Source: Carettochelys insculpta (lineage: Eukaryota; Chordata; Testudines; Carettochelyidae). From it: a stretch of 64,000 nt of DNA. Positions 10,603 through 22,300 of the stretch are shown here, piece after piece. Location: contig NC_134141.1 in the NCBI RefSeq assembly GCF_033958435.1, forward strand, positions 98,187,001 through 98,251,000, written 5' to 3'. Made by a program: the position numbers and the translations under genes. The number at the start of each line of letters is the position of its first letter. Positions within the stretch are counted from its first letter, which is position 1. The notes beneath the pieces are model-generated. The model was not told the DNA's origin and ran no database searches. It saw nothing but the letters and a program-made list of their open reading frames with translations.

Positions 10603-11974
10603 CTTACTTCCATAAATCCCAGCAGAATAAACTACCAAAAGATGACAACACATGAAAAGGGAGGGGGGAATATTCTGTTCAGTGTAGTAAGTTATTGATG
10701 AAGAAAAATGCATAAGTAAGTTTCAACAGGAAAATATAGGAATAAGGAAAAATAAGGGAAAAGATAAACTACAGTCAAGAGAGAAAATGAAGTTAAAGAT
10801 CACTGTTCCTTCTAAAGAAAGTATAGAATTAAGCAAAAGGAGCAGAGGGAAAAACAGCACAAAATATATAGTTTAAAATATATAGTTTAAAACTGATACT
10901 CTAGCATTTTATCCATAAGCAAATATATGTACATATATTTCCTTTCAATCTAAGTACACTTAGAAATCTAAAACTTTGTTAATAAATTTAACATCTTTAT
11001 TCAAACTACATGGTTAACCTTGCATTGGGAAGAGGTGAATTTTAAATCAGGTAGTATATTGTAAAAGGTTCTCATTTGTTTAATGCATTTGTATCCCTTA
11101 TAATCTTATCATCCCAGATTCAATTAGCTGAATGGTGACTCCTAGTTTTTTTTCAGATTTACTGCAATAGGTTTCTCTTTCTCTGGCATATCTGATATGC
11201 CGAGGAGTTACCTCATGTCATTTCAGTCAGAGAGATATGGCAATGCTAATTTCCTGGGGAGGAAATCTTTGTCTGCTGCTTTATTAGTAATGAGACTCCA
11301 CATAATCTTACAGGTGTTTTTCACTGTGGGGTTAGAATCCATCTCAATCTGATAAGGCATCCCTAATCAGAGGAAATTAGTCCTGTACTCACAGAAAGGA
11401 TAAAGTGCCATATGTCTTGAGTTTTCACAGTGATTGGTAAACCTCAAGAGGCCATGTACACAGCATATTTAATTCTGGAGAAAACAAAGCAGGACTTTAT
11501 GAAGCAGTTACATTTTCCTAATAAACAGGCCATTAGTATCAAAGTATTGTGTCTTTTGTTTAACATAAAGAGAGAAAATGTTTTGTTTAACATAAAAGGA
11601 GAAATTGTATACTGCACAAAACTGCAAGTAAAGAATTCTATAAATCTAAGGGTTCTACTTCCACTTTGATTTTTTTTGAATGTGTGGATATGCAACCATT
11701 CCTAAGACTGTTAAAGTAAGAAATCACTATATATTGGGGAAAAATTAATTTAAACCCCATTCACCATGCCTCAGCCTTGTCTCAGAACCTTAATTGATAC
11801 TAATTTTTTCAGTTAGCTCCCCATTCACGAACTGCTATTTTTCTAATATTTCAGGAGCTCTAAGGGACTGTGACCAGAATAGCATTGGCTCAACCTCTAT
11901 GGGAACTGCTTTGGCCTATGCTTGTGTTGCTTGAAGAGAACTGTTTTGCTTGACTTCTAGTCAATTGACTAGTA
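10603..11974. other. No gene or recognised repeat seen
   Basis: AT-rich sequence. It includes a local direct duplication of TATATAGTTTAAAA at about 10,865-10,895 and a duplicated TTTGTTTAACATAAA unit at about 11,555-11,600. Nothing gene-like was recognised. Confidence 0.4.
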
Positions 11975-12095
11975 TGTGGGTGCTTCTACACTCTCAAGTA
12001 CATTTGAAATTAGGATTGGAAGACTGAGTTCTTTTGAAAGAAGCTGCAGAACATCTACACTGACATCACGCCCTTTCAAAATTAACTTTGAAAGA

Positions 12096-13230
12096 ACTCC
12101 CCTGTTCCTGGACACTGCTGACCCCCCCGACCAAACTGGAGATGGGGACAGGGACCAAGGGGGAGGACCAGCCCAGACCACCAGCTACCCACAGACACCC
12201 CCGACAGATCCAGGATGTAATCGACGTCCCCTTGGGCCCATCCAGCCTGGCCCCCTCCAACTGTTTCTTGCCCAAGTTCCTGGAGGGACCCACAGGTACG
12301 TACCGTGCATGCTGGTGGCCGCGGGGCCGGGGGAGGGGGCGTGCAGTCTCACCCCAGGTGGCCACAGCCTACCCAAAGAGACATCAGGCCCAGGGCACTC
12401 ACAGCCCAGATGGCCCCATCGCCCCAGCCTCAGAGGGTTGACGTGTGGCAGCCAGCACCATGTGGGCTGAACAGTACCATGGGCCGCCAGGCTGCGGAGG
12501 GACCGAGGGAGGCAGAGGAGAGACAGTGCTCCCGCAATCCTGATGGGGAACCCCAGATAGGGTTGGAGGGATGCAGTTGTTCAGGGGGTCCCTCACTGGG
12601 ACTAATGGCCCGTTCCTCTTTTGTCTCCACAGCTCCAGCAGCCAGCAGCCAGACCAGCCCTGTGACAGGCCCGGAGAGCCTCACCTCGGAGGGTAAGGGG
12701 GAGTGGCCCAGGCCTCAGACGGGGCCAGCACGGGGCTGCCGCCAGTCCCTCCACTGGTGCCACCAGGCTGAGGAGGAGCAGGCAGAGGACATAGCCCACA
12801 CGGCCACTGTCAGGGAGCTGATGGGCGTCGTGCAGGAGTGGCTTGCCATGGAGTGGCAGGCATGGGACTGGATGGCATCCAACCTGGACTCCCTCACCCA
12901 GGCCGTGGTTGGCCACCTGGCCCCTGCCGCCACTCCATTGCGGGTCACTCCCACACCCCCCATCACTCGCCCCCACCATCCCCCATGCCCCCGTCACCCA
13001 TGCATCCTCTCCCCTCCCTCCCAGTGGTCTACCCCCCTGCCTCAATCCCACATCCCCCTGCCTCCCTCACAACGACCCCATCCAAGGAGGCCAACCTGGA
13101 GGCCCTGTTCCCTCCCCACCTTTCCCCGGCCAGCCTTATCCACCTGGCCCACACCCTGCTGGCCAGAGCTGGCCACACGGAGGCCAAGCCCCCAGCCCCC
13201 TCTCCCCCCGTGCCAAGCCCAGCATAGGCA
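12096..13230 (+). pseudogene. C-terminal remnant of Harbinger Myb/SANT-type partner gene
   Basis: In Harbinger elements the second gene encodes a Myb/SANT-like DNA-binding protein that helps bring the transposase to the element ends. Here only its C-terminal part seems to remain. There is an acidic/proline segment at about 12,100-12,290, a plausible donor (ACAG|GTACGT, about 12,294) and a plausible acceptor (TCTCCACAG, about 12,632). These are followed by a helix-forming stretch, MGVVQEWLAMEWQAWDWMAS, at about 12,820-12,880. A long proline-rich frame continues to the TATATAGTT region near 13,390. The Myb domain seen in the element at 17.5 kb is absent. Exon borders are inferred, and the reading frame is not certain. 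Confidence 0.5.
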
Positions 13231-13521
13231 TGGGGACCGTGCCAGAGCCACGCCCCTACCTCCCTGTGCCACAGGCCCTGGCCCAGGCCCAGCCCTGGCT
13301 GGACCCCTGGACACAAGGAGGGAGGGGTGGGCGTCGGCAATGGGGCTACCCCCAACCCCGGATCCCTGCTCCCCCTCCCTCCTCCCATGTATATAGTTCT
13401 CCCCATTCAGCATCCCCCCACATGTGTATATAGTTCCCCCTAGATAATGTGGGGCACACTTTTTTCATAGTAAACAGTTTATTTTTATGGTTTACCTTGT
13501 GTCCTCCATACATCTGTACTG

Positions 13522-13549
13522 GTGTGTGTGCGTGTGTGTGTGTGTGTGC
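13522..13549 (+). repeat. (GT)n microsatellite
   Basis: A run of GT with one CG interruption, just downstream of the transposase stop inside Harbinger element 1. Confidence 0.9.
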
Positions 13550-13616
13550 AGGGTGCAGGTGGTGGGGGAGTGTGTGTGCAGGGTGTGGAGGGGAGGAGGT
13601 GTGCAGGGTGGGGGGG

Positions 13617-14977
13617 TTACCGTGGCTCCCGCTCAAAGATCTGGTGCAAGGCCTCCCTTACATGCACCCCATCCTGCTGGGCCTGGTGGCACGGGGCAAC
13701 AGGGGGCTGTTCGTACCCGTGCTCCACATCGGCAGCCCACCCCTGCATATAGGGCTCATGTTTTGCTCCACCAGGTTATGGAGGGTGCAGCAGACCCTGA
13801 CCACTGCCGGCGCACTGGGGATGCCCACCTCCAGCCTGGTGTAGAGGCATCTAAAACGCCCCTTGAGGTGGCCAAACGCCCGCTCCATGGTGTTCCGGGT
13901 GTGGTTCAGCCACTCATTATAAAGGTCCTGGCTCGGCTAGGTGTGCCCGGTGTATGACCTCATCAGCCAGGCCTGCAGGGGGTAGGCCGCGTCTGCCATG
14001 ATGTGGGGTGGCATTGTCATGTCCCTGATGGGGAGCTCCCACCGGGGGATGAAGTTCCCCTTGGCCATATGACGTCCCAGCCCTGAGTTCCTGAAGACCC
14101 TTGCCTTGTGGGCGCAGCTGGACCAGCCCACATAGATGTCCTGGAACCAGCTGTTGGCATCGACCAGGGCCTGCAGGACCACCGAGTAGTAGCCCTTGTG
14201 ATTCACGTAGGCCCCGTGGCTTTGCTCTGGGGCCCAGATGGCGATGTGGGTGCCAGCCATGGCCCTGAAGCAGTTGGGGAAGCTCAGCTCCCGGAATCCC
14301 TGGATGGCATCCTACAGGTCCCCGACATGAACCAGCTGCCTCAGGAGCACCTTGTTGATCACCCAGATGACCTTCAGTGCATGGGGGGGGGCGTGCTTGT
14401 GAGCATGGGATGGGGTGCAACTTGTCTGCCCGTGCCTATCCCCATCCCCACCCCTGTCCCCAGGGTGCCCACCCTTCTCTCGATGGTGTCTGTTGCCAGG
14501 CTGCACCCCACCCCGGCTCCCCGCATGCAGTCTAGGTGTGAGCTGGGCATGGTTTACATCGATGAGGACTACCCCGACAATAGCTTTGCCCACTCTGAAC
14601 TGGTGGCTGATGGATCAGTAACTGTCTGGGGTGGCCAGCTTCCATAGTGCGATGGCCACCCTTTTGTGCAGGGGGAACGCCAGCTTCAGGTGTGTGTCCT
14701 GGAGCTGGAGGACTGGGACAAGTCAGTGGCACAGCTCCAGGAATGTTCCCTTGGTCATTCCGAAGTTCTGTAGCCACCGGTTGTCACCCCAGTCCTCCAG
14801 CACCAGCTGGTCCCACCAGTTGCTGCTTGTGGAAAAGCTCCACAGGAGGCGGATGACCCGGGGGATCGGCTGGGGATGTTGCGCCCTGAGGATGGCATCC
14901 AGGAGGGTGGCTATTGTGGTGGCCACCTGGAGCCGCTGCAGCACAGCAGGCAGGACCGTGACCAGGGAGCTGGCCAT
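13617..14977 (-). pseudogene. Harbinger DDE transposase (HARBI1-like) pseudogene
   Basis: This is the nuclease of a PIF/Harbinger transposon, which cuts DNA at the element ends. Recognisable pieces in order are NWWDQLVLEDWGDNRWLQNF, RVAIALWKLATPDSY, GTHIAIWAP, KGYYSVVLQALVD, ARVFRNSGL, MADAAYPL, MERAFGHLKGRFRCL and CCTLHNLVE, ending at a TAA at 13,617. An intron of about 186 bp (14,372-14,557, GT...AG, phase 0) fits the frame. Damage: TGA at 14,723-14,725 and 14,615-14,617, TAG at 13,937-13,939, and one frameshift near 13,755. The first catalytic Asp, expected just before GTH, is Ala (14,255-14,257). The second Asp (13,991-13,993) and the Glu (13,883-13,885) are kept. The protein cannot be active. 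The start at 14,977 is a guess. Confidence 0.88.
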
Positions 14978-15036
14978 GGCAGTGATGGAGGCAGGTGCTC
15001 CTCGGGGTCCTTGGGGGCCCAGGATACCACCTCCGA

Positions 15037-15043
15037 TCTCTCC

Positions 15044-15075
<32 letters not shown>
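15037..15075 (+). repeat. (CT)n microsatellite
   Basis: A CT run with a TTT interruption, upstream of the transposase pseudogene. On the minus strand it is a GA run, which could have sat in the leader of the gene. Confidence 0.9.
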
Positions 15076-15407
15076 TGCACTGCCTGGGGACAGGGTTGCT
15101 GGCCCTTAGTGTGTTCAGGCTGAGGTACAGGGGGGCCCTTTAAGGGGATGGTGGGTGGCAGCCCTGGAAGGGCTCATCTGCCATACAAACCTGCCTGTGG
15201 CGCTTCCTGCCCCTGCTCTTTCGAAAGAGCACCCTGGCATGTGTGGATGCTCTCTTTCAAAACTGTGCTGGGGGTCTTCGAAAGAACAGCCCGAACCTTC
15301 AGTCACCGCTGGTGTGTGTGGACGCTTCATTTTGAAAGAGCATCTTTCGAAGTTTTCTTTCAAAAGACGTTCTTTTGAAAGATAATTGTAGTGTAAACGC
15401 AGCCTGT

Positions 15408-15928
15408 GTGAGGTATGCGACTGCCTTTTACCACTTGTTGTGCTCAAATATTTGTAATCAGCCTGCTAGAAATCCTAAAGGCTGGACCAGGAAGGCAATA
15501 GAAGTCTTACTAGTAAAATAGCTAACAGGAGTTTTTATTTGCATAGTTGATACTGGCTCACGTTCCTGGAACCAAAAAATTCAAGCTGTATTTACTGATG
15601 TGTGAAACCTGGCATAAACGTGGGACCTTGTTGGCTTTATTTACCTTTGTGATGACTGGTGCTTGAGTGAAGTTCACAAAACTGTCCATGTGCGTCTGAT
15701 AGAGCTTTAATGGAAGCTTATGGATACCCCCAAGATTCACTTGAGTTTAATGAATCTTAGATATTTGGGAGGGAAGCATCCAAAACTAACGGGTCAGGCT
15801 TGGCTATAATACAGATCAAAGCCTTCCACAAGTTTTACACAAATCCTCATATTCACCATTTATTGGAAATGTGCAGATTAGTTTTGTCTTCAATGTCACA
15901 CAGCTCTAGTTCAGCAGCTATTATCTCT
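15408..15928. other. No gene or recognised repeat seen
   Basis: Short unassigned spacer between Harbinger element 1 and a family B element. Confidence 0.4.
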
Positions 15929-16356
15929 GGCTATGGTTACATGACAGCGGTCTATCGACAGAAGTCATTGTTGGAAGAGATTTCCGGACAAAACTTCTTT
16001 CGACAGAGTGAGGCCACACACAAAAGCCAATTGGAAGAGTGCTCCACTCTGTCAACAGAGTAGCCGGACTGCCTGGCTGCTGTCTTGATAACAGAAACAC
16101 CCTGAAGCACAGCAGACAGGGCTGCCCATTGTTCTGAAGGCCCTGTCTGTTGAGAGAAGGCTCCCTAGACTGTCCACACAGAACCTGCCAAAAAAAATCA
16201 CTCTTCCTTATTTGGGTGAGGCAGAAGGCTGTCAGCACAAGTGCCCACTTTTGTCAACATACTGTAGACAAAATGCATTGTGTGTATGGATGTTCTACCA
16301 GTTTTGTCAACAAAACCAGGGTTTTGTCAGTAAAACTTGCTAGGGTAGCTGTAACC
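15929..16356. mobile_element. Family B DNA element, copy B3
   Basis: It starts GGCTATGGTTACATGACAGC and ends GCTAGGGTAGCTGTAACC. Interior motifs TCGACAGAAG, TTTCGACAG, TTTTGTCAACAAAACC and GTCAACA match B1 and B2. Order and spacing are those of a complete copy, but flanking triplets (TCT and TAC) do not match convincingly. Confidence 0.65.
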
Positions 16357-16460
16357 TACATGAATATAATTAATACATACAAATATGTATTTCTTTGATC
16401 ACATTTGCAATTTATAAAATATGCCTCATATAATGTTTTTGGGCACAGGTTAACTGAAAC

Positions 16461-16665
16461 ATGGAGATACACGTATCTCATTGACGGGGAAGGGATGTCG
16501 TTGAGTCCAGTCCCCTGCACTCACAGCAGGACCTAACACCATTCCTGACAGATTATTTTATTTTTTTAAAAATCTAACCTGCCCCAGGCCTTCTCAAGGA
16601 TTCAACTCACAGCTGTTGGTTTACCATGCCAACACTCTAACCCCTGAGCTATCTGCCGTACACCC
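16461..16665 (-). repeat. tRNA-derived SINE with CR1-like tail
   Basis: Read on the minus strand, the head contains an A-box-like TAGCTCAGGGGTTAGAG and a B-box-like GTTGAATCC (about 16,596-16,651). The body is followed by GTCCTGCTGTGAGTGCAGGG and GACTGGACTCAACGAC, a tail shared with CR1 LINEs. This head-plus-CR1-tail plan is that of turtle Cry-type SINEs. The tRNA part is too altered to be a working tRNA gene. Confidence 0.7.
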
Positions 16666-16754
16666 ACAGTTCAGTTTAAAGCTTCTTGAACTAGTCAACC
16701 ACATTCCAATGCCTCTTTCATCAGGTCATACCCTAAATATTCCAAGCTCCTTAT

Positions 16755-16860
16755 GTAACACTGACAGACCCAGGTCTCCAGCCCCAGGGATAGAACCTTC
16801 AAGCAGAGGGTCTAAAACCCTGCACTCTACCACACAAGCTAAAGGTTAGCTGGCTGTCAG
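16755..16860 (-). repeat. tRNA-like SINE fragment
   Basis: The minus strand reads TAGCTTGTGTGGTAGAGTG and GGTTCTATCCC, spaced like RNA polymerase III A and B boxes. This suggests a second tRNA-derived SINE head about 100 bp from the first. No CR1-like tail is attached, so it is partial. Confidence 0.5.
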
Positions 16861-16865
16861 CCAAG

Positions 16866-17306
16866 GCTGTAAAGCAGAGCCTTCACTCACCCAAGAGGAG
16901 GTCTCAGTACCTCTGGCTACTGCACATATTTTAAATATATTCTCCATCTTGGAAGGGCTTAATCAAAAGGCTCTAGAGTCAAACCTTTTAATTATGGGCA
17001 CCTTCCATTAGGCACCTAAATAAATGGTCTGATCTTCAGAGTAACTGAGCCTCTGGAATGCCACAGGAAAACAGACAGCTTGTTGATGTACTTGTATCTG
17101 AATTTATGTTCCTAAATGTTACCCATGTTTGAAAATGTTGGGCTTCTTTTACAGTGGACATGGGATTGTCAACTGGAGCTGAGATCCAGATCTGAACTTT
17201 ACTTGTTTGCAATGTTCTGATTATTTTCTCCTAGCTCATTATATAACAAAAAAGAGCTAGCTGTACAGTTTTAATCTAGCTCACAGCCAGACTGTGGTTT
17301 AGTCCC
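16866..17306. other. No gene or recognised repeat seen
   Basis: Unassigned sequence before Harbinger element 2. Confidence 0.4.
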
Positions 17307-17309
17307 TTA

Positions 17310-19363
17310 AGCTGCGTCTACACGTGCACTTAATTTAAAAAATACAGGCCCGCTTTTGAAATAACATGTTCTGTTGAAAGGAAATCAAAGAAATGCGGCT
17401 CAGACTTTGAAATCTATACCCCAATCCCATATTAGGAAAAACTCCCCCTTTTGATAATCTCTTTCGAAAGACGATATGTTTAGATACTCCATGGTCCACT
17501 CTTTCAAAAGAAGAGTCTGCCATGGCATCAGCCAGCTGGAGGGCAGAGGTGCCCTGGCCCACAGCAGTGGGGCTCCATAATCCTTGCGTCCGTCTGCTTT
17601 TAAAGCTTCATGAACCCAGAAACCCTGTGGCAGGAGCCCCAGGGCCTCCTCTCAGAGCCCTCACAGGGCTCACAGGAGCAGCAGGGCAAGGAAAAAGAAG
17701 GACCTACTCTTGGACAAAGCCTGAGCTCCGAGACCTGCTTGGACTTCGGAAGGTGGAGGAGATCCTCTGGGAGGTGGGGGTAAAGTGCTGCAATGTCACA
17801 GCCTTTGCCCACCTGGCCCAGGGACTCACAATCAGAGGACACCTGGAGCAAACCCTGGACCAAGTACAGAACAAAGTTGAAGAGCTCTGGCAGGGATATG
17901 CCCAGGCCTGGGAAGAGGTCAGGCGCTCAGGGGAAAGTCCTCCACCTGCCTCTACTACCAGGAGATCCATGCCATCCTGAGGCCTTGGGACAGCTCCCTG
18001 TCACCCATTATCCTGGACACTGCTGTGGACCAGTCTGAGCCAGAGGTCCAGGAGGAGCTGGGATCAGGCAGCCAGAGCCAGGGGCTGCACACCACCCTGA
18101 AGTGGTCCAGTGAGGAGGGTGACCTCATCGTTGATGTCCCCTCATGGTCCTTCAGCTGGGTGAGTGAGAGCAGAGCATTGCCGCAGGTCATTGAGGGACC
18201 CTCTGATAAGTCCATGGTGATGTGTGCACCCTAGCTACTGGGGCAGGGGTGACACAGCTGCCAGCTGGCCATGCACAGTTCTTGTGGTCTGGGCCCAGAC
18301 TCATCTCAGCTGGCCATGGTCCTCAGCACACCATGATGGCCGCTGGTGACAGCCAGCACCTGCTCCCATGAACAGCTCCATGCACCACATATGCGGTGAG
18401 ACATAGGCAGGGCTGGCCTCCACCTGGGGACAGTGCCACTTGGGCTGCAAACCCCTCTGTGCCCCCAGTACCGCATGGATGCTGTGCTTGTTTTGTCCCC
18501 GGGGTGGGGGTTGTTGTCCCAGGGTCACAGCCCTGAGGTTCCTGATCAGGGACTGTAACGCCATCCTGCTCTTCTTTCAGCCGCACCATTTGAGGTCCCG
18601 CAGAGTCCCATGCCCTCTGTGGTCCTGGAGGGCCCCCTGGTGGTGGCGGAGAGGGGCCAGGTGCCTCCATCAGTGCCACTGTGCCGTGCCCACAGCCAGA
18701 GACTGCAGTGGTGTTCAGGGGAGGACACTGCCAGCCTCTGCCAGGCTAAGGTGGTGGACCAGCACCTCCGACTGGAGAAGGCCGACCTGGCTTGGCAGAG
18801 AGAGGCCTGGGACCACCTACCATCCTGCCTGAAGAGCGTTCGCAGGACCCTTCAGGAGCATTTGTCTAACATGGCCCGCCTCCTGCCCACCACGCTGCCC
18901 CTCCTCCACATCCCCCACCGAACTCCAAATTGAGCCCCCTGCTAAAGTCCCCCATGGCCCTATCTGACAGTGCTTCCTGCCTCATCCCAGCCCTGCTGTG
19001 GACCCCAAAACTAGGGAGGGAGGGGATCCTGGCCTGGATGGGGCTCTCAGCCTGCTACCCCTGCCCCTGAGTGACCCTCCCAGTTCAGGCCCCTCCCTGC
19101 CTGCTCAATGTACATAGTTTGCCCCCTCCCCATTATAAATAGCTTGTGTTTGTTAGGTTCAATGGTTCAAAGTTTAACAGTATAAAGGTTTTATTTCACG
19201 AAGATGCCCATGTCCCTTGTTCTCATGAGTGGTCTTTCAAAAGGACGTATCAAACCTTCGATCCACTTTTGCTGTGTAGTCATGCCCTTTCCAAAGGCTA
19301 GATTTCGATTGCTGTCATTCGATTTTTAGCCTTTTGAAAGAGGGCTCCCGTGTAGACACAGCT
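17310..19363 (+). mobile_element. PIF/Harbinger-type element 2 (2.05 kb, Myb gene only)
   Basis: The left end AGCTGCGTCTACACGTGCAC pairs with the right end CGTGTAGACACAGCT. Flanking triplets are TTA and TCA, one transition apart. Subterminal CTTTCGAAAG/CTTTTGAAAG motifs link it to family C and to Harbinger element 1. It holds a Myb/SANT-type pseudogene and no transposase. A TATAAA-like and AT-rich stretch follows the stop at about 19,130-19,200. Confidence 0.8.
17522..18933 (+). pseudogene. Myb/SANT-like DNA-binding protein of a Harbinger element
   Basis: The first exon encodes a trihelix/Myb-SANT-type domain at about residues 60-145: RTYSWTKPELRDLLGL, EEILWEVGVKCCNVTAF, AHLAQGL and LDQVQNKVEELWQGYAQAW. 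In this superfamily such proteins bind element ends and partner the transposase. A one-base frameshift near 17,940 moves the frame, after which TCLYYQEIHAILRPWDSSL follows. A plausible donor (CAGCTGG|GTGAGT, 18,160) and a pyrimidine-rich acceptor (TTCTTTCAG, 18,580) bound an intron of about 420 bp. The last exon encodes a helix-rich segment (VDQHLRLEKADLAWQREAW) to a stop at 18,933. The splice phase does not join cleanly with that acceptor, so a small indel or a second AG at 18,603 must be assumed. Confidence 0.75.
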
Positions 19364-19366
19364 TCA

Positions 19367-22300
19367 TTGTTTTCCTTGGTTCCGGGACTTCATGGGTTAT
19401 ATGTGATTACAGCATTCTTATTCCTTCAGCTCACTCCCAGAGGCGCAGGCCTGCAGAATCTATCACCTCCCAGTGGCCTTGTGCAGCAGCAGATATGATA
19501 CCCCGGAACACCATCAGAACAGTTTTCAGGTGTTTGGTGATATGCAGGCAAGGTGGAAAGGACACTTTTCTGAGATTGCTGAGCAGCAAGACCTTTTGCT
19601 GAACAGTGCTAGCTTTGGAGAGTACTGCAAACTGAATAATAAAAATAATAAAAAAGATAGACTGACATTAGTAATTTTGAGACGATAAGGACAGCAACCC
19701 TAACTCATTGACCTTCGATCAGCTCATTACTGGAAGACTGGAATAATTAATATATAGCAATTTTTGCCAAGTAGGGTCAGGTTGAAGTGCATTTGCTGGT
19801 CAGAAGCAAAGGTAGGGAAGATATTCATGTTCAAATAGTTGGATTTGTGGAGGAGCTAATTGTTTATCAGCACAAGGGCACCATTTCTTCTCTCTGACAC
19901 TCCACAAACTTCCAGTGTTGAAATCAAGTGTATGCATATGAAAATACAAATATATGCAATATTTTTTCCTGAATAGAATTATGAGATATCATTTTAGCTT
20001 GTCTCTTTTTTCTTGAAGATATTGCTGCCAATTATTTTCTGTAGACTGACAGTCTGAAATGTACAGTACATTTGTTGTCCAAGATGTAATACCCAGTAGT
20101 GGGAGGTCTGCAGCCTTAAACGGCGATTACACTGCATTTTATGAGTGGAAATTTTATGAACACTGACAATATTACTAAATTCCAAAAGTCACTTAACATA
20201 GTAAGAACAGATGCAATAGCAGAGCCATCACACAAAGCCCAGCATGCTTCTCTGTGCTCAACCTCTGTGGCACATTATTGGATCAACTTTCTCTGACTGT
20301 GAGCAATTTTTGCACTTTGGAACATACTGATGTAAGCAATGGCTTGTGTCATTGATTTGAACTTAATCTGCGTGTTGCATCTTTATTGTATTGTCATGAT
20401 TCATTTAAAAGCAAATGTTTTTGAGCATGGCTGGCTGGCTTTCACGATAGCATAGGAGCGAGGAAAGAAAAAAACATTTCAGTGCAGCTTTTCTGGTTTA
20501 TGTCTTGAAGGGAAAATGGCTAAAAACATTAGTCTCCCTACTATTCAGAGTTTTGACTGCTTTAGTTGTGAGGGGCTGGTTCATGATCCTGTCTACTGTT
20601 TCCTGTCCAGCATTTAGTTGGTACATTATGTCCTATGTCTCTTTCCATTAGCTGAGACCTATATGATGTCAATTGAGAACAGTAGCTGTACATTATAAAA
20701 TCCTTGCAGTGGTGTGACAATGGAAAAGGACCGTTTACTTTCTTCCATCGTACATTTTGCCATTGTATTTCATGCCTGCAGCTCAGTAAAGGCTTTATCT
20801 ATAGCCCAGATGGGGTTTTAATTTTTTTTCTTTGATATGTTTTATAAGGGAGTACTTGCTAGACAGTTAACTCTGACATTCTTTTCAGTTCACCAAATGT
20901 GGGACAAATAACTCCTGTAAGGAACTCAAATACAGCTCAGATACTTTATTCTGACATTTGTAAGGTTTTTTTTTTCTGAAGTAATCTGCTGTTAAGTGTA
21001 AAGTTTTTTGTGACTTTCCTGTCACAGATAAAGCACTTCTGCTTCAGGTGACGTACAATTAAAGAAAGCCAGCCCATCTAATGGGGAGCTGACATTTTAT
21101 GTTTTGTCAGTGGAGAGCAATAGGAAGCCCCACCTGTGCTGTCGTAAAAAGCAAGTGTCCATGTGATAAGTGGATTGTATTTTGAAAGGACATTTACAAA
21201 CACCAAGATCAAAACACAACAGCAAATAAAGTTAATGGTGTTGGGGGGGTTTATATCCCTAGTATTTAACGTTGATTTTTTGGATGCAGTAAAGGCTTGT
21301 TTACATGCTACATTGGTCCATATCTGAGAGGTGTAACTTTTAGTCTCCACTAGCAAGTTGTGCGCTACTAATAGTCTCTGCTAAAAGTTCCCTGAAATAA
21401 ATTAATATAGTACTGTGTGGAATAGGACAACATTAATGGGCAGTAGGGAGCTTTTAGTGCACACCAGGAGGGTCCACATGGGACCCTGTGGAGATTAAAA
21501 TTTACACCCCTCTGGTGCAGACTACATCACTGGGTAGACAACCCAGACAAGTGGCTCCTACTTCTCAGAATCACTAGCAATCCAAACACAAGCCAAGAAT
21601 GACAATAATAGTGTGGGCAAAACCTTCAAGTCTTCCTTATTAAGCTGCAGTGACACCATTTGTGAGTGTCCTCACTGTGTCCAGGAGCCCATATTTGAGT
21701 GCTCAGAGAGGCGCTGCATACACAAAACAGGTAGGTACACATCTAAACCTTGTCCAAGCTAATGTGGTGTGGCCAGGGCCCCCCTTGCCCAAGCCACTGC
21801 TCAGTTAGTCTCTCGCCCCTTTCCCCCAGGGACTGGGGTTTTGCAAAGTGTCTGTGGTAGGGAGCCCAACCACTCCTGGGACTCCCTCCCCTGCCATTTC
21901 TGAGCTGGAGTGGGTCTAACTCCCTGTTAGGCTTCTGCTCTGCTTGCTGTCTATCTCTCCTACACTTCTCCCATGCACCCATTCTCTCTCACCTTCCAGC
22001 TATGGAGGGTTTATAAAGGCCTTCATTCAAACCAGCAGTGAAGTCAGCCGGCCCCAGTCAGCCTGAGCCAGCTCCCTCCCAGCTGTTTGTAATTGCTCTG
22101 TTGCCCTCTGCTTGTGTTTAGCAGGTCTTTTTTCCCTTTCAGACTTCCAGTCTCACTCTGATGGCGCCTTCTGGCTGGACCTTGCCACAGTGGGTTCTAC
22201 ATATGCAACCAACTGAACGCCAACACTAAAAGACACCTCACCTCCTTTGTTGCAGAAGAATAGAGTTCAATTTCAATGGTCATCTAATGGTCACTGAAAT

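Larger units (their letters stand above)
11978..15404. mobile_element. PIF/Harbinger-type element 1 (3.4 kb)
   Basis: The left end GGGTGCTTCTACACT pairs with the right end AGTGTAAACGCAGCC. A perfect TGT triplet flanks both sides (11975-11977, 15405-15407). Near both ends lie CTTTTGAAAG/CTTTCGAAAG motifs, tying it to family C. Two genes converge inside: a Myb/SANT-partner remnant on the plus strand and a DDE transposase pseudogene on the minus strand, the two-gene plan of this superfamily. The Myb domain itself is missing, so the left part has an internal deletion. The interior is markedly GC-rich compared with its flanks. Confidence 0.85.

Noticed and set aside
12305..13396. Longest open frame in the window (363 codons, plus strand)
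   Set aside because: It runs through sequence that looks like intron plus exon of a dead Harbinger partner gene. The GC-rich composition explains the lack of stops, and the protein is low-complexity proline/histidine-rich without a recognisable domain.
14108..14647. 179-codon plus-strand frame
   Set aside because: It is antisense to the DDE transposase pseudogene, whose conserved motifs are clearly on the minus strand.
16596..16660. tRNA gene on the minus strand
   Set aside because: Same reason: tRNA-like promoter boxes within a SINE body, no full cloverleaf.
21740..22210. Endogenous retrovirus LTR
   Set aside because: A TATA-like box and a TGGCGCC string are present, but there is no paired end, duplication, primer-site context or internal coding sequence.
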